NCBI GenBank assembly: GCA_038895395.1
Contig: JAWANJ010000007.1
Span: 1-30,259, forward strand
Reading direction: 5' to 3'
Length of the DNA stretch: 30,259 bases
Source of the DNA: DTGL01 sp038895395
Lineage (GTDB): Archaea > Iainarchaeota > Iainarchaeia > Iainarchaeales > DTGL01
The stretch's first letter is position 1; each line of letters starts with the position of its first letter. The notes beneath the pieces were generated by a model. It saw nothing but the letters and a program-made list of their open reading frames with translations. It made no database searches and was not told where the DNA came from. Both the position numbers and the translations under genes were made by a program. This document shows, in pieces, positions 8,765 to 16,451 of this stretch.

Positions 8765-9610
8765 TTGAGGAAAGGTTTTGTAATTACGATATCAATAGCG
8801 ATAATTCTATCAGTACTTTTGCTTTCTGCATCTTATTATTTAAAAAAGAATAGAGAAGAACAGAAAATAATTTTTGATAGTGTATCAGCTCTTGTGGTTG
8901 CTGATATTGCTGATGACATTGCTCAGGACGCAAAAAATGTTTTGGGCTTTAGCATAAACACTGAAAAAAAATTAGACTCAACTTTTGTCAAAATAGAGGA
9001 TTCTGTTCCTATGCATGCTTCAAATGAATCAATAGAAGCATGGAAAAAATTTATTGAATCCAATTATGCTCCAAAGAAAAATGCTGTTATATCTATTTGC
9101 AACCTGACACCTGAAACCGAGCTTTATTTTCCAAATGGTCTAAAGTACAAAAGAAGCAAGACAGAGTACTATGTGCTTCTTTATATGCCAAATTCAGAAA
9201 CAAACGTGTTTTCCTACGATATCAATCTTTCAATTGAGCATGGTTCTTATGATGATGAAAACTCAAGCAAATGGAGCTGTGACTCAGGTTCAACAAAAGT
9301 AACACTTCGCATAATTGATTACTCGGGCGAAAAAGTCGAAAGAGTCTGCAACATTTCAAACTCCAATACATATGAGTACCTAATCAAATTTCAAAATATT
9401 GGTGGCGATGTAAATGTTACGGTCGGACGAATAGGCAACAGCACAGGTGCATTAAAAATACAAAATAATTTGGTTGGAGGCCATGCTATTGATATAAACT
9501 TTAGCTTTTCGATTCCACCTACACAGCCAAGTGCTTTTTTGCCTTGTAGTTTGAATGTTTCAATGGGATCTACCAGCTGGGATGGAAACATCACCTTTGG
9601 TAGTGGATAA
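8765..9610 (+). CDS. Membrane-anchored secreted protein of the pilin cluster
   Basis: A 281-residue protein starting at TTG 8765, just after GGTGAT at 8756-8761. The N-terminus is R-K-G-F-V-I-T-I-S-I-A-I, with one helix to about residue 25. There is no acidic +5 or +6 residue, so it may be a plain anchored protein rather than a processed pilin. A helical stretch (about 30-60) is followed by a beta-rich region with three cysteines in the middle and one near the C-terminus, and many N-x-S/T sequons. The overall shape resembles the first gene of the minus-strand block (21029-21571): basic start, one helix, acidic helix, then a beta region. No family is recognised. It is the last gene before the ATPase operon promoter. 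Confidence 0.7.
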   Translation: MRKGFVITISIAIILSVLLLSASYYLKKNREEQKIIFDSVSALVVADIADDIAQDAKNVLGFSINTEKKLDSTFVKIEDSVPMHASNESIEAWKKFIESNYAPKKNAVISICNLTPETELYFPNGLKYKRSKTEYYVLLYMPNSETNVFSYDINLSIEHGSYDDENSSKWSCDSGSTKVTLRIIDYSGEKVERVCNISNSNTYEYLIKFQNIGGDVNVTVGRIGNSTGALKIQNNLVGGHAIDINFSFSIPPTQPSAFLPCSLNVSMGSTSWDGNITFGSG

Positions 9611-9611
9611 G

Positions 9612-9619
9612 TTTATTAA
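9612..9619 (+). promoter_or_regulatory. Putative TATA box before the system A ATPase
   Basis: TTTATTAA lies in the 45-base gap before the ATPase gene. Archaeal transcription usually begins about 25 bases downstream, here near 9640, leaving a short leader that contains the GGTGC ribosome site at 9646-9650. This would let the motor and platform genes be expressed separately from the pilins upstream. Confidence 0.4.
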
Positions 9620-9655
9620 TAAGATTTAAGATATATTGACTAGAAGGTGCTTACC

Positions 9656-11548
9656 TTGAAAAAAATTAAGAAAGAAATTGAAAAAAACTTTGAAAGCGAA
9701 CCACTTATAGATCTACCTTTAAAATCTAAAGAACTTCCGGAATCTTTTTCGGTGAGTTTACAAGAAAGTGAATCAAAACAAAAAGACTATTCGGAATTTC
9801 TTCGTGAGCCCATCACTACACCAGTTGATGCTCTGGTTGATATACTTCGTACAAAGAAAGCTGCATCATTTGATGAACTTGCAAAAAGGTTGGGTCTTAA
9901 AGTTGATGCTGTTGAAAATATAGGCCAAGCACTTGAAAATGCAAGCATAGTCAAACTGGTATATCCAACGACAATTATTAAAAGCCCAAGAATTGTCCTT
10001 CTTACACAAATAGCAGAATCAAAGCCATTTGTTTTTGGAGGTAAAAAGATTTCAGAAAAAAATCTGCTTGTGGATAATGTTCCTGCAATTGCTGAAATAG
10101 TGCGCTCAAATGAAGACAAAATGCTCTGCTATAATTTAATTCCTCCCATATTTAGGCCTTATACAAAAATTTTCATTGAAGAAATAAAAAACAAAATCGT
10201 TGAACGCGTGCCCGTTGAAGTTTCAGAAATCACAGATGCAAAAAAGAGTTTAGAACTGAAGAAAAGATACTTTGATGAAGCTAAAAAAGTTCTTGCTGAA
10301 TACTTTAGTTTCGATATAAAACTTCAAGAAATATTGGCAGGCCTCTTACTTCACGAAATGTATGGGTTGGGTATAATTGAGCTAATGATGGGTGATAACG
10401 ATCTTGAGGAGATCGCAATAAACTCGGCAAAGACTTATATCACAGTTTACCACAAAGAATACGGCTGGATGAGAACAAACATAATGCCCCTTTCAGAGGA
10501 GACAATTGCAAATTATGCTTCACAGATTGCAAGAAAAGTTGGTAGGGAAATAACCACATTGAGCCCTCTTCTTGACGCTCACATAATAACTGGTGATAGG
10601 GTTCATGCTTCACTTTTTCCAATCTCATCATTTGGGAATACAGTTACAATAAGGCGTTTTGCTAGAAGACCTTGGACAATAATTGACCTCATAGGCACAA
10701 GGCACACAATGAGCATAGAGATGGCTTCACTTCTTTGGCTTGCAATTCAATACGAAATGAGCATGATAGTCGCCGGAGGTACAGCTTCAGGAAAAACAGC
10801 AATGTTAAATGCGCTTTGTGTTTTTATACCACCATATCATAGAATCATTTCCATTGAAGACGTTAGAGAAATAATGCTTCCAAAACATTTACATTGGAAC
10901 TGGGTTCCAATGACAACTAGGAACCCAAACCCAGAAGGTCTAGGTGAAGTTACAATGTTGGATCTAATGCATGCTTCGCTTAGGATGAGACCAGACAGGA
11001 TAATTGTTGGTGAAATAAGGAAAAGAAAAGAGGCTGAAGTGCTTTTTGAAGCTCTTCACACAGGTCACAGTGTGTATAGTACATTGCACGCAAACTCAGG
11101 CCTACAAGTTCTAAGACGTTTACTTGAGCCTCCAATATCTTTACCTCCCTTGGAGGTTGAAGGTCTTGATTTGGTGCTTGTCCAATATAGGGATCGAAGA
11201 ACCAATAGAAGACGTAGCTATGAGATATGCGAAATTGAGTCTGGAACAACAGGCTCTCAACTAACCATAAACACAATATTTAAATGGTCTCCAAGAACTG
11301 ATAAATGGGATATGTTAAATAAACCAACAAAGCTTATCGGAAATATAAATCTCCATACAGGTCTTACCGAACAAGAGATAGCTGATGACTTAGATAACCG
11401 CGCCCATATTTTAGAGTGGATGCTAAATCACAATATAAACAACATCGACCAAGTTGGAAGCATTATGAAAGCATATTACAGTGATGCTGATGAGGTTATA
11501 AATGCAGCAAAACAAAACAAAAAACCAGTGATTTTCTTGGAGGATTAG
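9656..11548 (+). CDS. Type II/IV secretion (Tad/archaeal pilus) ATPase, system A
   Basis: The hexameric motor ATPase that powers pilin assembly at the inner face of the membrane. Counting from TTG 9656 (630 residues): a disordered acidic lead, a winged helix-turn-helix-like domain at about 57-104, an N2-type domain at about 220-330, then the RecA-like core. Walker A is G-G-T-A-S-G-K-T at 374-381, the Asp box is I-S-I-E-D-V-R-E, Walker B is R-I-I-V-G-E-I-R near 448-455, and the His box is T-G-H-S ... T-L-H-A-N. These are diagnostic of the PilT/VirB11/TadA/ArlI family. The extra winged helix separates it from the system B ATPase. The start is TTG 9656, five bases after GGTGC; a GTG at 9647 would overlap that site. 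The two platform genes follow directly. Confidence 0.92.
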   Translation: MKKIKKEIEKNFESEPLIDLPLKSKELPESFSVSLQESESKQKDYSEFLREPITTPVDALVDILRTKKAASFDELAKRLGLKVDAVENIGQALENASIVKLVYPTTIIKSPRIVLLTQIAESKPFVFGGKKISEKNLLVDNVPAIAEIVRSNEDKMLCYNLIPPIFRPYTKIFIEEIKNKIVERVPVEVSEITDAKKSLELKKRYFDEAKKVLAEYFSFDIKLQEILAGLLLHEMYGLGIIELMMGDNDLEEIAINSAKTYITVYHKEYGWMRTNIMPLSEETIANYASQIARKVGREITTLSPLLDAHIITGDRVHASLFPISSFGNTVTIRRFARRPWTIIDLIGTRHTMSIEMASLLWLAIQYEMSMIVAGGTASGKTAMLNALCVFIPPYHRIISIEDVREIMLPKHLHWNWVPMTTRNPNPEGLGEVTMLDLMHASLRMRPDRIIVGEIRKRKEAEVLFEALHTGHSVYSTLHANSGLQVLRRLLEPPISLPPLEVEGLDLVLVQYRDRRTNRRRSYEICEIESGTTGSQLTINTIFKWSPRTDKWDMLNKPTKLIGNINLHTGLTEQEIADDLDNRAHILEWMLNHNINNIDQVGSIMKAYYSDADEVINAAKQNKKPVIFLED

Positions 11549-11549
11549 A

Positions 11550-12440
11550 ATGCGAGTAAAGTTTATGCTTTTCTCTATTGAAAGGGCAAATAAGATCAAT
11601 AGACGTTTTCTTTGGATCGGTGAGCAACTAAAAGATGTTTTTTACACTTTGAAATATGATTTAAATCGCGCAGGTTTAAAGATTTCACCAGAAAGATATA
11701 TCACAGCAGCATTTTTTTCTGCACTTGTTTATTTTTTGCTTTTCTTTTCATTGTTCTTGCTTCTTTTATTTTTAAGATCTCAAGTTTTTGATGTTGCACT
11801 CATGGTTCAATCTTTTGCTTTTGGTACTGTTTTTGCAATTGTGTTTTTTATGTTGCATGTTTTCTATCCGCGCATATTGACTAATAATCACGCTCGTATA
11901 ATAGATGACCATCTACTCTTTGCAGCCAAGTCAATGTATGTCCAGGTTTGCTCTGGCATAAGCCTTTATAATGCCATGGTACATGTAGCTAAGTCAAAAT
12001 ACCCTGGTGTTTCAGATGAATTTGAATTAGCAACAAAAGAAATAAATGCTGGCGAGTCAGAGGCAAAAGCCATTGAAAAGATGGCACTAAGAACAAGCTC
12101 GGAGCATCTTAGAAAAGTATGCTGGCAATTGCTTAGCTCAATAAGAAGTGGTGCATCAATAAAAGGTGCTCTGCAGTCAATAGTAAACATGCTTGTGAAA
12201 GATCAAGAAAGGGCAATAAGAGATTACACAGCAGAGCTTAACGTATGGGTACTAATGTACATGCTTTTTGCAGCGGCAATACCGAGCTTGGGGCTAACCT
12301 TTCTTGTTATACTTTCTTCGCTTGCTGGTGCTTCTGTAGGTCCCCCAACAATTGTCTTCGTCGTGGCTATCTCGTTTGCTATACAACTTTCTATAATTGG
12401 TTTTGTTAAAAGTCGTGTGCCAAAGGTGTTTGTGATTTGA
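11550..12440 (+). CDS. Type II secretion F-domain platform protein (TadB/ArlJ-like, first half)
   Basis: A 296-residue integral membrane protein. A cytoplasmic N-terminus of about 45 residues precedes two membrane helices (about 52-76 and 84-108). The cytoplasmic helical F domain lies at about 115-225, with the family's I-D-D-H-L/L-P pattern, I-R-S-G-A-S-I-K-G-A-L, and a leading V-Q-V-C-S-G-I-S-L-Y-N-A. Two further C-terminal helices follow (about 228-252 and 262-285). Such proteins form the membrane platform that the ATPase turns or pushes. The start, ATG 11550, is one base after the ATPase stop. It is paired with a second F-domain gene, as in Tad systems (TadB and TadC), rather than being one long ArlJ with two F domains. 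Confidence 0.85.
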   Translation: MRVKFMLFSIERANKINRRFLWIGEQLKDVFYTLKYDLNRAGLKISPERYITAAFFSALVYFLLFFSLFLLLLFLRSQVFDVALMVQSFAFGTVFAIVFFMLHVFYPRILTNNHARIIDDHLLFAAKSMYVQVCSGISLYNAMVHVAKSKYPGVSDEFELATKEINAGESEAKAIEKMALRTSSEHLRKVCWQLLSSIRSGASIKGALQSIVNMLVKDQERAIRDYTAELNVWVLMYMLFAAAIPSLGLTFLVILSSLAGASVGPPTIVFVVAISFAIQLSIIGFVKSRVPKVFVI

Positions 12441-13489
12441 TGAAAGAAAATTTTGCAAAATCGATAGAGCGCTTGTATAAGAGACTTTGCTTAAGTATCA
12501 GCAATTTGGTTCCCATGGGTTTTAAGCAAAGAACTTTATACCGCATGCTTACTTATGCAGGTATAAAAGGCGATTATGACCTCTATGTAGGAAAGAGGGT
12601 CTTGCTTGCGATCCTTCTTTCTATAGTGGTTTTTCTCTTGTCTCTTACAATATTTAGGGGTTTTTTTGCAGAGATGTTTCCGAGTGAACTAATCTACGTC
12701 ACTGCTTTTCTTGTTGGATTTGTTTCTTTTTTTGTTATTTTGGTTGTGTATCAAATGATGCTATACTACATGATTGATGCAAGGGCCTCATTAGTTGATA
12801 ACATACTGCCAGATTTCTTGCTTCTTGTTTCGAACAACATTCGGGCTGGTATGGTGCCTTTCCTTGCTTTTAGAAGCGCTGCTAGAGACGAGTTTGGCCC
12901 TCTCAGTGAAGAAATAAAGATAGCCACCGCAAAATCTTTAGGTACAGAATCCTTTACTGAAGCTCTAAAAGCATTATCTGAAAGGATAGATTCTGAAAAT
13001 CTTAAGCAGATGGTTCCATTCATTATTCAATCTATGCAAGCCGGGGGTAAAATTGCAGAGCTTTTAGAAGCTTCTGCTGAAGACCTGAGACAAACACAGG
13101 AGCTAAAGAAGGCCCTCATTTCAAGCACAAAGATGTATGAAATGTTCTTGCTTTTTATAGTTGTAATAATGACCCCTGTTTTGCTAGCGGTTTCAGTAAT
13201 TTTTTTAGAGATGCTTTCAAACATGCAAGCACAGATGGCTAAAGAAGCAGGTAGTGCGTTTGGCATAGGCTTTCTTTCTTCAGATATGAACATAAACCCA
13301 ACATTTATGCACATTGTAGCATACGTGATGCTATTTTTCAACTCTCTTTTCTCAAGTGCTTTTATGGGTGTTATTTCTAGAGGTAAGTCAAAATTTGGTT
13401 TGAAGTACTTTCCCGCAATACTTTTGGTTTCAGCAGTGATATTCTTTTTTGCTAGGATAGCCTTAAAGTCTATGCTTATAGTACAGTAA
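12440..13489 (+). CDS. Type II secretion F-domain platform protein (TadC/ArlJ-like, second half)
   Basis: A 349-residue integral membrane protein and the partner of the preceding gene. Two helices lie near 50-70 and 83-108, then the F domain with L-P-D-F-L-L-L-V-S-N-N-I-R-A-G-M and the I-Q-S-M-Q-A-G-G-K-I motif, and at least three more helices to the C-terminus. The start ATG 12440 overlaps the upstream TGA in TGATG, and GTGAT lies four bases earlier, so translation is coupled. An ATG-preceding TTG at 12437 is possible. With the ATPase it forms a minimal pilus motor and platform. No prepilin peptidase is adjacent. Confidence 0.85.
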   Translation: MKENFAKSIERLYKRLCLSISNLVPMGFKQRTLYRMLTYAGIKGDYDLYVGKRVLLAILLSIVVFLLSLTIFRGFFAEMFPSELIYVTAFLVGFVSFFVILVVYQMMLYYMIDARASLVDNILPDFLLLVSNNIRAGMVPFLAFRSAARDEFGPLSEEIKIATAKSLGTESFTEALKALSERIDSENLKQMVPFIIQSMQAGGKIAELLEASAEDLRQTQELKKALISSTKMYEMFLLFIVVIMTPVLLAVSVIFLEMLSNMQAQMAKEAGSAFGIGFLSSDMNINPTFMHIVAYVMLFFNSLFSSAFMGVISRGKSKFGLKYFPAILLVSAVIFFFARIALKSMLIVQ

Positions 13490-13497
13490 TGCAATGA

Positions 13498-14052
13498 TCA
13501 AATTTTTACAACCCTGTCAACGAGTATCGAGATCTTATTTATAAGCTCTGCTTCAGCTTCTTCTTCAATTGAGATTATAGCCATTGAGATGCCCCAATTT
13601 CTTGCATGGTTTATTATAAAGTGAGCAAACTTTGCCACTGTGTTGATATCGTTATGTATTGCAAGCGTTGTTAGACTATCTAAAAAAAGCAACCTATTTC
13701 CTTGTGGCAGGGTTTTCACATAGTTTGTTATCGCAATACTCATATTTGTTAGATCACGTGGTGTTTCAAGAAAGAGTACCTTTTCAATTCTATGCGGTGT
13801 AGCAACCCTTCCTGAAACACAGTCAATGTACCATATATTGGCTGTGTTTACTTTTGCTTTTTCCAAAATCCTGTTTATAATCTGTGCAGGCCTATTTGCA
13901 GCAATATATAGGCAGCTCATCTTTTTTATATTTACAAAATAGTAAAGAATTTCATTGTCAATCTCGACGTAATTTTGTGCGGGTACTATAAAAAGAGTTA
14001 TTTGATCTTCAGATATTGTGGAAAAATCAATCTTTTTTGCCACCAGAACCAC
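13498..14052 (-). CDS. RecA/KaiC-fold protein lacking a visible P-loop
   Basis: A 184-residue cytoplasmic protein. The layout resembles a KaiC-type domain: an early beta strand (I-T-L-F-I-V-P-A), a mid-region strand with W-Y-I-D-C, a Walker B-like R-L-L-F-L-D-S-L-T-T-L near 118-128, and a late strand (S-M-A-I-I-S-I-E-E-E-A) ending in V-D-R-V-V-K-I. Where Walker A should be, V-P-A-Q-N-Y-V-E-I-D stands instead, with no G-x-x-x-x-G-K-T/S, so ATP hydrolysis is unlikely. Similar degenerate KaiC-like domains occur in archaeal signalling proteins. The start is GTG 14052 (a GTG at 14043 is an alternative). It is the last gene of a three-gene minus operon with two small membrane proteins, and it lies tail to tail with system A. 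Confidence 0.7.
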   Translation of the reverse strand: MVLVAKKIDFSTISEDQITLFIVPAQNYVEIDNEILYYFVNIKKMSCLYIAANRPAQIINRILEKAKVNTANIWYIDCVSGRVATPHRIEKVLFLETPRDLTNMSIAITNYVKTLPQGNRLLFLDSLTTLAIHNDINTVAKFAHFIINHARNWGISMAIISIEEEAEAELINKISILVDRVVKI

Positions 14053-14055
14053 GAC

Positions 14056-14367
14056 TTATTTCCACTTCTTTATGTCCTTGTTAATCCATAGTAAAGTTAG
14101 CATTATGCCAAAGGCAGCTAATACTTCTAGGAATAAGCTACTGTAAAGGACAAATTCATATGGCATAGAGCTTCGAAGCTCTCCAACATATTGGTAAATA
14201 TAGGCAAGCTCTATAGCAGATATAAAAACATATATTAAACTTACTGATATTAATATTTCAAGTTCCTTTAGCTTTGCAAATCTTGCTACAATCACTGAAT
14301 GAAAAAGCGCAACTAGGAATACGCCTAATTTAATAGCCGCTATGAGTGCAAAGAATAATGGCTCCAT
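14056..14367 (-). CDS. Small three-helix membrane protein
   Basis: 103 residues with three predicted membrane helices (about 3-25, 38-58 and 73-94). Charged residues (K-D-I-K-K-W-K) at the end suggest a cytoplasmic tail. The start ATG 14367 overlaps the upstream stop in TAATG, and GGGAGGAG lies just upstream, so it is translated with the preceding gene. No family is recognised. Its setting between another small membrane protein and the RecA-fold protein suggests the three form a membrane-linked complex. Confidence 0.7.
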   Translation of the reverse strand: MEPLFFALIAAIKLGVFLVALFHSVIVARFAKLKELEILISVSLIYVFISAIELAYIYQYVGELRSSMPYEFVLYSSLFLEVLAAFGIMLTLLWINKDIKKWK

Positions 14368-14696
14368 TATCTAAACTCCTCCCACCCTTTGGTTACATAT
14401 CGAGTGTGGTAGAACTGATAAAGCATTGCCACAAACATTATGCCACCTATTATATAAAGTGTCTGTATGCTGAACCAAAAAACAGGTGCATTTTCAATGG
14501 AATAGCTTATATTTTCACCAGCTCCAAAAAACTTCAAAAAGTTTGCAACTGCAAAAATACCAACCATTGATATGAGGTATGGCAAAGCCATTGAAAAACC
14601 GCCACCGTAGAGTTTTCTACATATTGCAAGGGTTACAATAAAAGCAAAAACATATAGAAAGACAACAAATAAATATAGTAGGATCATGGTGACCAT
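14367..14696 (-). CDS. Small three-helix membrane protein
   Basis: 109 residues, first gene of a three-gene minus-strand operon. Hydrophobic segments lie near residues 5-25, 33-55 and 73-93, with a polar C-terminal tail (Y-H-T-R-Y-V-T-K-G-W-E-E-F-R). A short G-A-G-E-N loop lies between helices two and three. It is similar in size and topology to the next gene, but the sequences do not clearly match. The start is ATG 14696; ATG 14687 is three codons on. An AT-rich 49-base gap upstream probably holds the promoter. Function unknown. Confidence 0.65.
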   Translation of the reverse strand: MVTMILLYLFVVFLYVFAFIVTLAICRKLYGGGFSMALPYLISMVGIFAVANFLKFFGAGENISYSIENAPVFWFSIQTLYIIGGIMFVAMLYQFYHTRYVTKGWEEFR

Positions 14697-14745
14697 GAAT
14701 ATATTATTTTAACAGCTTTATAATCTTATCTTTTGGATTTGTAAT

Positions 14746-15600
14746 CTATGTTTGACCACCGGGCTTTAATATCGCATCTGCCGAAATTGTTTTGGTTCTT
14801 GTTGTTATTACTTCAATATTATCAGCAGGCAACATTTGCATTATTTCATCAATGCTTATCTGACAGTTTTCTGACTTCTCAAAAGCTGACTTAAGCTGCT
14901 TTGCTACTTCGCTTTTTTTGTTTTTTCCTTGCAAGACCGTGAAAGAAATCAAAGCCTTCTTTTCTATTGCTTCGGGTGGGCCTGAAATCACCCTATAATA
15001 ATTGCCAAATTTTTCTATTCCTATCGCAAATTTTAAAGGTGTGTTCTTAAACCAATTCCTTTTTCCGTAAATCATAAAGGCTCCGCGTGCTAAAGATTCA
15101 CCACTTGGAGCTTTCTTTGAAACTTGTTCTGGCTTAACAGAGTAAACATCTACTGCTGCCAATCCTTGTTGCCAGGCCTTACTAAAAACTGCAGCAAAAG
15201 TTGCTGCTTCTTTTAGTGTTTGTTCACCAGGCGCTTTACCTTCAGTTTTGATTATGCAGTGAGCTGCACCATAAATATCTGCATGAAAGTACAAATCCCC
15301 CGGTGTCATATATTTGCTTATTAAAAGTTCGTTTGTGTTCGCATCTCTTCCAGCAATCACAAGAAAACCCTCGCTTGAAAAAAACCAGTGGAATTTTTCA
15401 TACCATTCACGAGGTCTTTTTGCAATTGGCTTATTTTTTTCTTCTATTTTTTGTTTACTTTCAAGTTCCTTTATTTTTTGCTCAACAAGCTTAATTGCTT
15501 CTCTTATCTTTTCTGCTTTGGCTTTTGCTTTTTTGGCCTTCTCAAAATAGTTGCTAGCATTTTTATGGATGCTTTCGTTAAGGTTAAGTTCAATCTCCAT
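14746..15600 (-). CDS. Stand-alone NFACT-R (DUF814) RNA-binding protein
   Basis: 284 residues. A coiled coil (about 14-60) leads into the NFACT-R domain at about 66-175, with P-R-E-W-Y-E-K-F-H-W-F, G-R-D-A-N-T-N-E and G-D-L-Y-F-H-A-D, which are hallmark motifs. Full-length RqcH/Rqc2/NEMF proteins bind the 60S/50S subunit carrying a stalled peptidyl-tRNA and also have an NFACT-N domain of about 300 residues before the coiled coil. Here the reading frame opens exactly at the coiled coil, and GGTGTTCAA before ATG 15600 marks a real start. The upstream region belongs to the divergent pilin gene, so no N-half lies next to it. It may bind ribosomes or tRNA, but without NFACT-N it lacks the D/R motif needed for tail synthesis. 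Confidence 0.85.
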   Translation of the reverse strand: MEIELNLNESIHKNASNYFEKAKKAKAKAEKIREAIKLVEQKIKELESKQKIEEKNKPIAKRPREWYEKFHWFFSSEGFLVIAGRDANTNELLISKYMTPGDLYFHADIYGAAHCIIKTEGKAPGEQTLKEAATFAAVFSKAWQQGLAAVDVYSVKPEQVSKKAPSGESLARGAFMIYGKRNWFKNTPLKFAIGIEKFGNYYRVISGPPEAIEKKALISFTVLQGKNKKSEVAKQLKSAFEKSENCQISIDEIMQMLPADNIEVITTRTKTISADAILKPGGQT

Positions 15601-15693
15601 TTGAACACCGCTTGCTACTTATATTTTTCCTGGTTATCAATAAAAACAAAAGCGTTTTTGGGCCAAAATTAAACCAGGTTGAGAAAGAGTAAG

Positions 15694-15702
15694 TATTTTA
15701 AA
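15694..15702 (+). promoter_or_regulatory. Putative TATA box of the major pilin gene
   Basis: TATTTTAAA at 15694-15702, in an otherwise mixed intergenic region, would place transcription start near 15725 and give a leader of about 30 bases that includes the strong ribosome site at 15743-15750. It lies between the divergent NFACT-R gene and the pilin. Confidence 0.4.
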
Positions 15703-15742
15703 CTCCGATGCATCAATAAATATTACCAAAACAATACTATAA

Positions 15743-15750
15743 GGAGGTAA
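15743..15750 (+). promoter_or_regulatory. Strong ribosome binding site of the major pilin
   Basis: GGAGGTAA, four bases before ATG 15755, is among the strongest ribosome sites in the window. It favours ATG 15755 over the in-frame TTG at 15752 and suggests abundant translation. Confidence 0.6.
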
Positions 15751-15754
15751 TTTG

Positions 15755-16210
15755 ATGAAAAATAGAGCGCAAGGTACAACAGAGTATTTGATTATTTTGG
15801 CTGTAATAATAATAATTGCACTTGTTGTTGCAGGAGTGATGGGCTGGTTCCCAGGCCTTGGCGGAGCCATAACAGAGCAACAGAGCAAGGCTTACTGGCA
15901 AGGAAGTTCTTCCCCGATAGCAGTAACGGACTGGAAAATAAGTTCTACAGGAGCTACTTTTGTATTGAAAAATGTGGGTACTGATAAACTAGAGGTGACT
16001 GATATCAGCGTTGGTGGCACTGCGCTAGACCTAAACGATACTATTTTAAATGCGGGTGAAACCGTTACCGTTAGTACAAATAATGGTGTTGCTGATTGCA
16101 GCGCAGGAAAAACCTACCAGTACAATTTAGAAATAACATATAATGTGATTGGCGGTATCCAAGGTAAGAAGCTAGTAGGTGCGAAGCCAATAGTTGGAAC
16201 ATGCGGCTAA
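15755..16210 (+). CDS. Probable major pilin with class III signal peptide
   Basis: 151 residues. The N-terminus N-R-A-Q-G-T-T-E-Y-L-I-I-L-A is a canonical class III prepilin signal: cleavage after R-A, then Q at +1 and E at +5, then a long hydrophobic helix to about residue 30 ending in G-W-F-P-G-L-G-G. The mature domain is small and beta-rich (F-V-L-K-N-V-G-T-D-K-L-E-V; Y-N-L-E-I-T-Y-N) with two cysteines (D-C-S-A and the C-terminal T-C-G) that could form a disulfide. It is transcribed alone, has the strongest ribosome site with an ATG start, and is followed by a hairpin terminator, all consistent with the abundant structural subunit. It is not next to a motor gene; system A at 9656-13489 is the likely assembler. 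Confidence 0.88.
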   Translation: MKNRAQGTTEYLIILAVIIIIALVVAGVMGWFPGLGGAITEQQSKAYWQGSSSPIAVTDWKISSTGATFVLKNVGTDKLEVTDISVGGTALDLNDTILNAGETVTVSTNNGVADCSAGKTYQYNLEITYNVIGGIQGKKLVGAKPIVGTCG

Positions 16211-16246
16211 CTGGTAACTAACTGGCAACTAACTAGAGATTAATTA
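16210..16246 (+). repeat. Tandem degenerate 11-base repeat after the pilin gene
   Basis: The segments taactggtaac, taactggcaac and taactagagat follow each other directly from the stop codon of the pilin, then a partial taattag. They supply stop codons in more than one frame at the 3' end. The origin may be slippage; a function is not evident. Confidence 0.6.
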
Positions 16247-16263
16247 GTTTATTTTGAAAGTGG

Positions 16264-16285
16264 AAGGTGCTTTTTGCACCTTTTT
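16264..16285 (+). terminator. Hairpin terminator of the pilin gene
   Basis: AAGGTGC at 16264-16270 and GCACCTT at 16276-16282 form a perfect seven-pair stem around TTTTT, followed by more T and a T-rich stretch to 16310. It resembles a bacterial intrinsic terminator. Archaeal RNA polymerase usually stops on T-tracts alone, so the stem may also stabilise the 3' end of an abundant mRNA. Confidence 0.65.
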
Positions 16286-16349
16286 ACTTTTCTTTTCATT
16301 ATTTTATTTTAAATTTGCCAACTGTTTTTTCCCGAATTTTAAGGCAACA

Positions 16350-16357
16350 TTTATAAG
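16350..16357 (+). promoter_or_regulatory. Putative TATA box of cdc48
   Basis: TTTATAAG at 16350-16357, about 95 bases before the ATG, is the best TATA match in this gap. Start would be near 16380, giving a leader of about 70 bases. A second weaker element, attatatt near 16369-16376, would give a shorter one. Confidence 0.4.
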
Positions 16358-16451
16358 GATTAAAGCAATTATATTAATTGAAAATAATATTAACTATGGA
16401 TTAAACTGAAAAAAGGGAAAAAAAAAGAAAACATTATTTTTGGGTGAATAT

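Noticed and set aside
13027..13494. Minus-strand open frame of 155 residues inside the second platform gene
   Set aside because: Lies entirely antisense to an F-domain gene with the family's motifs; low-complexity composition.
14346..14570. Plus-strand open frame of 74 residues across the small membrane genes
   Set aside because: Antisense to a coupled, motif-consistent membrane operon with ribosome sites.
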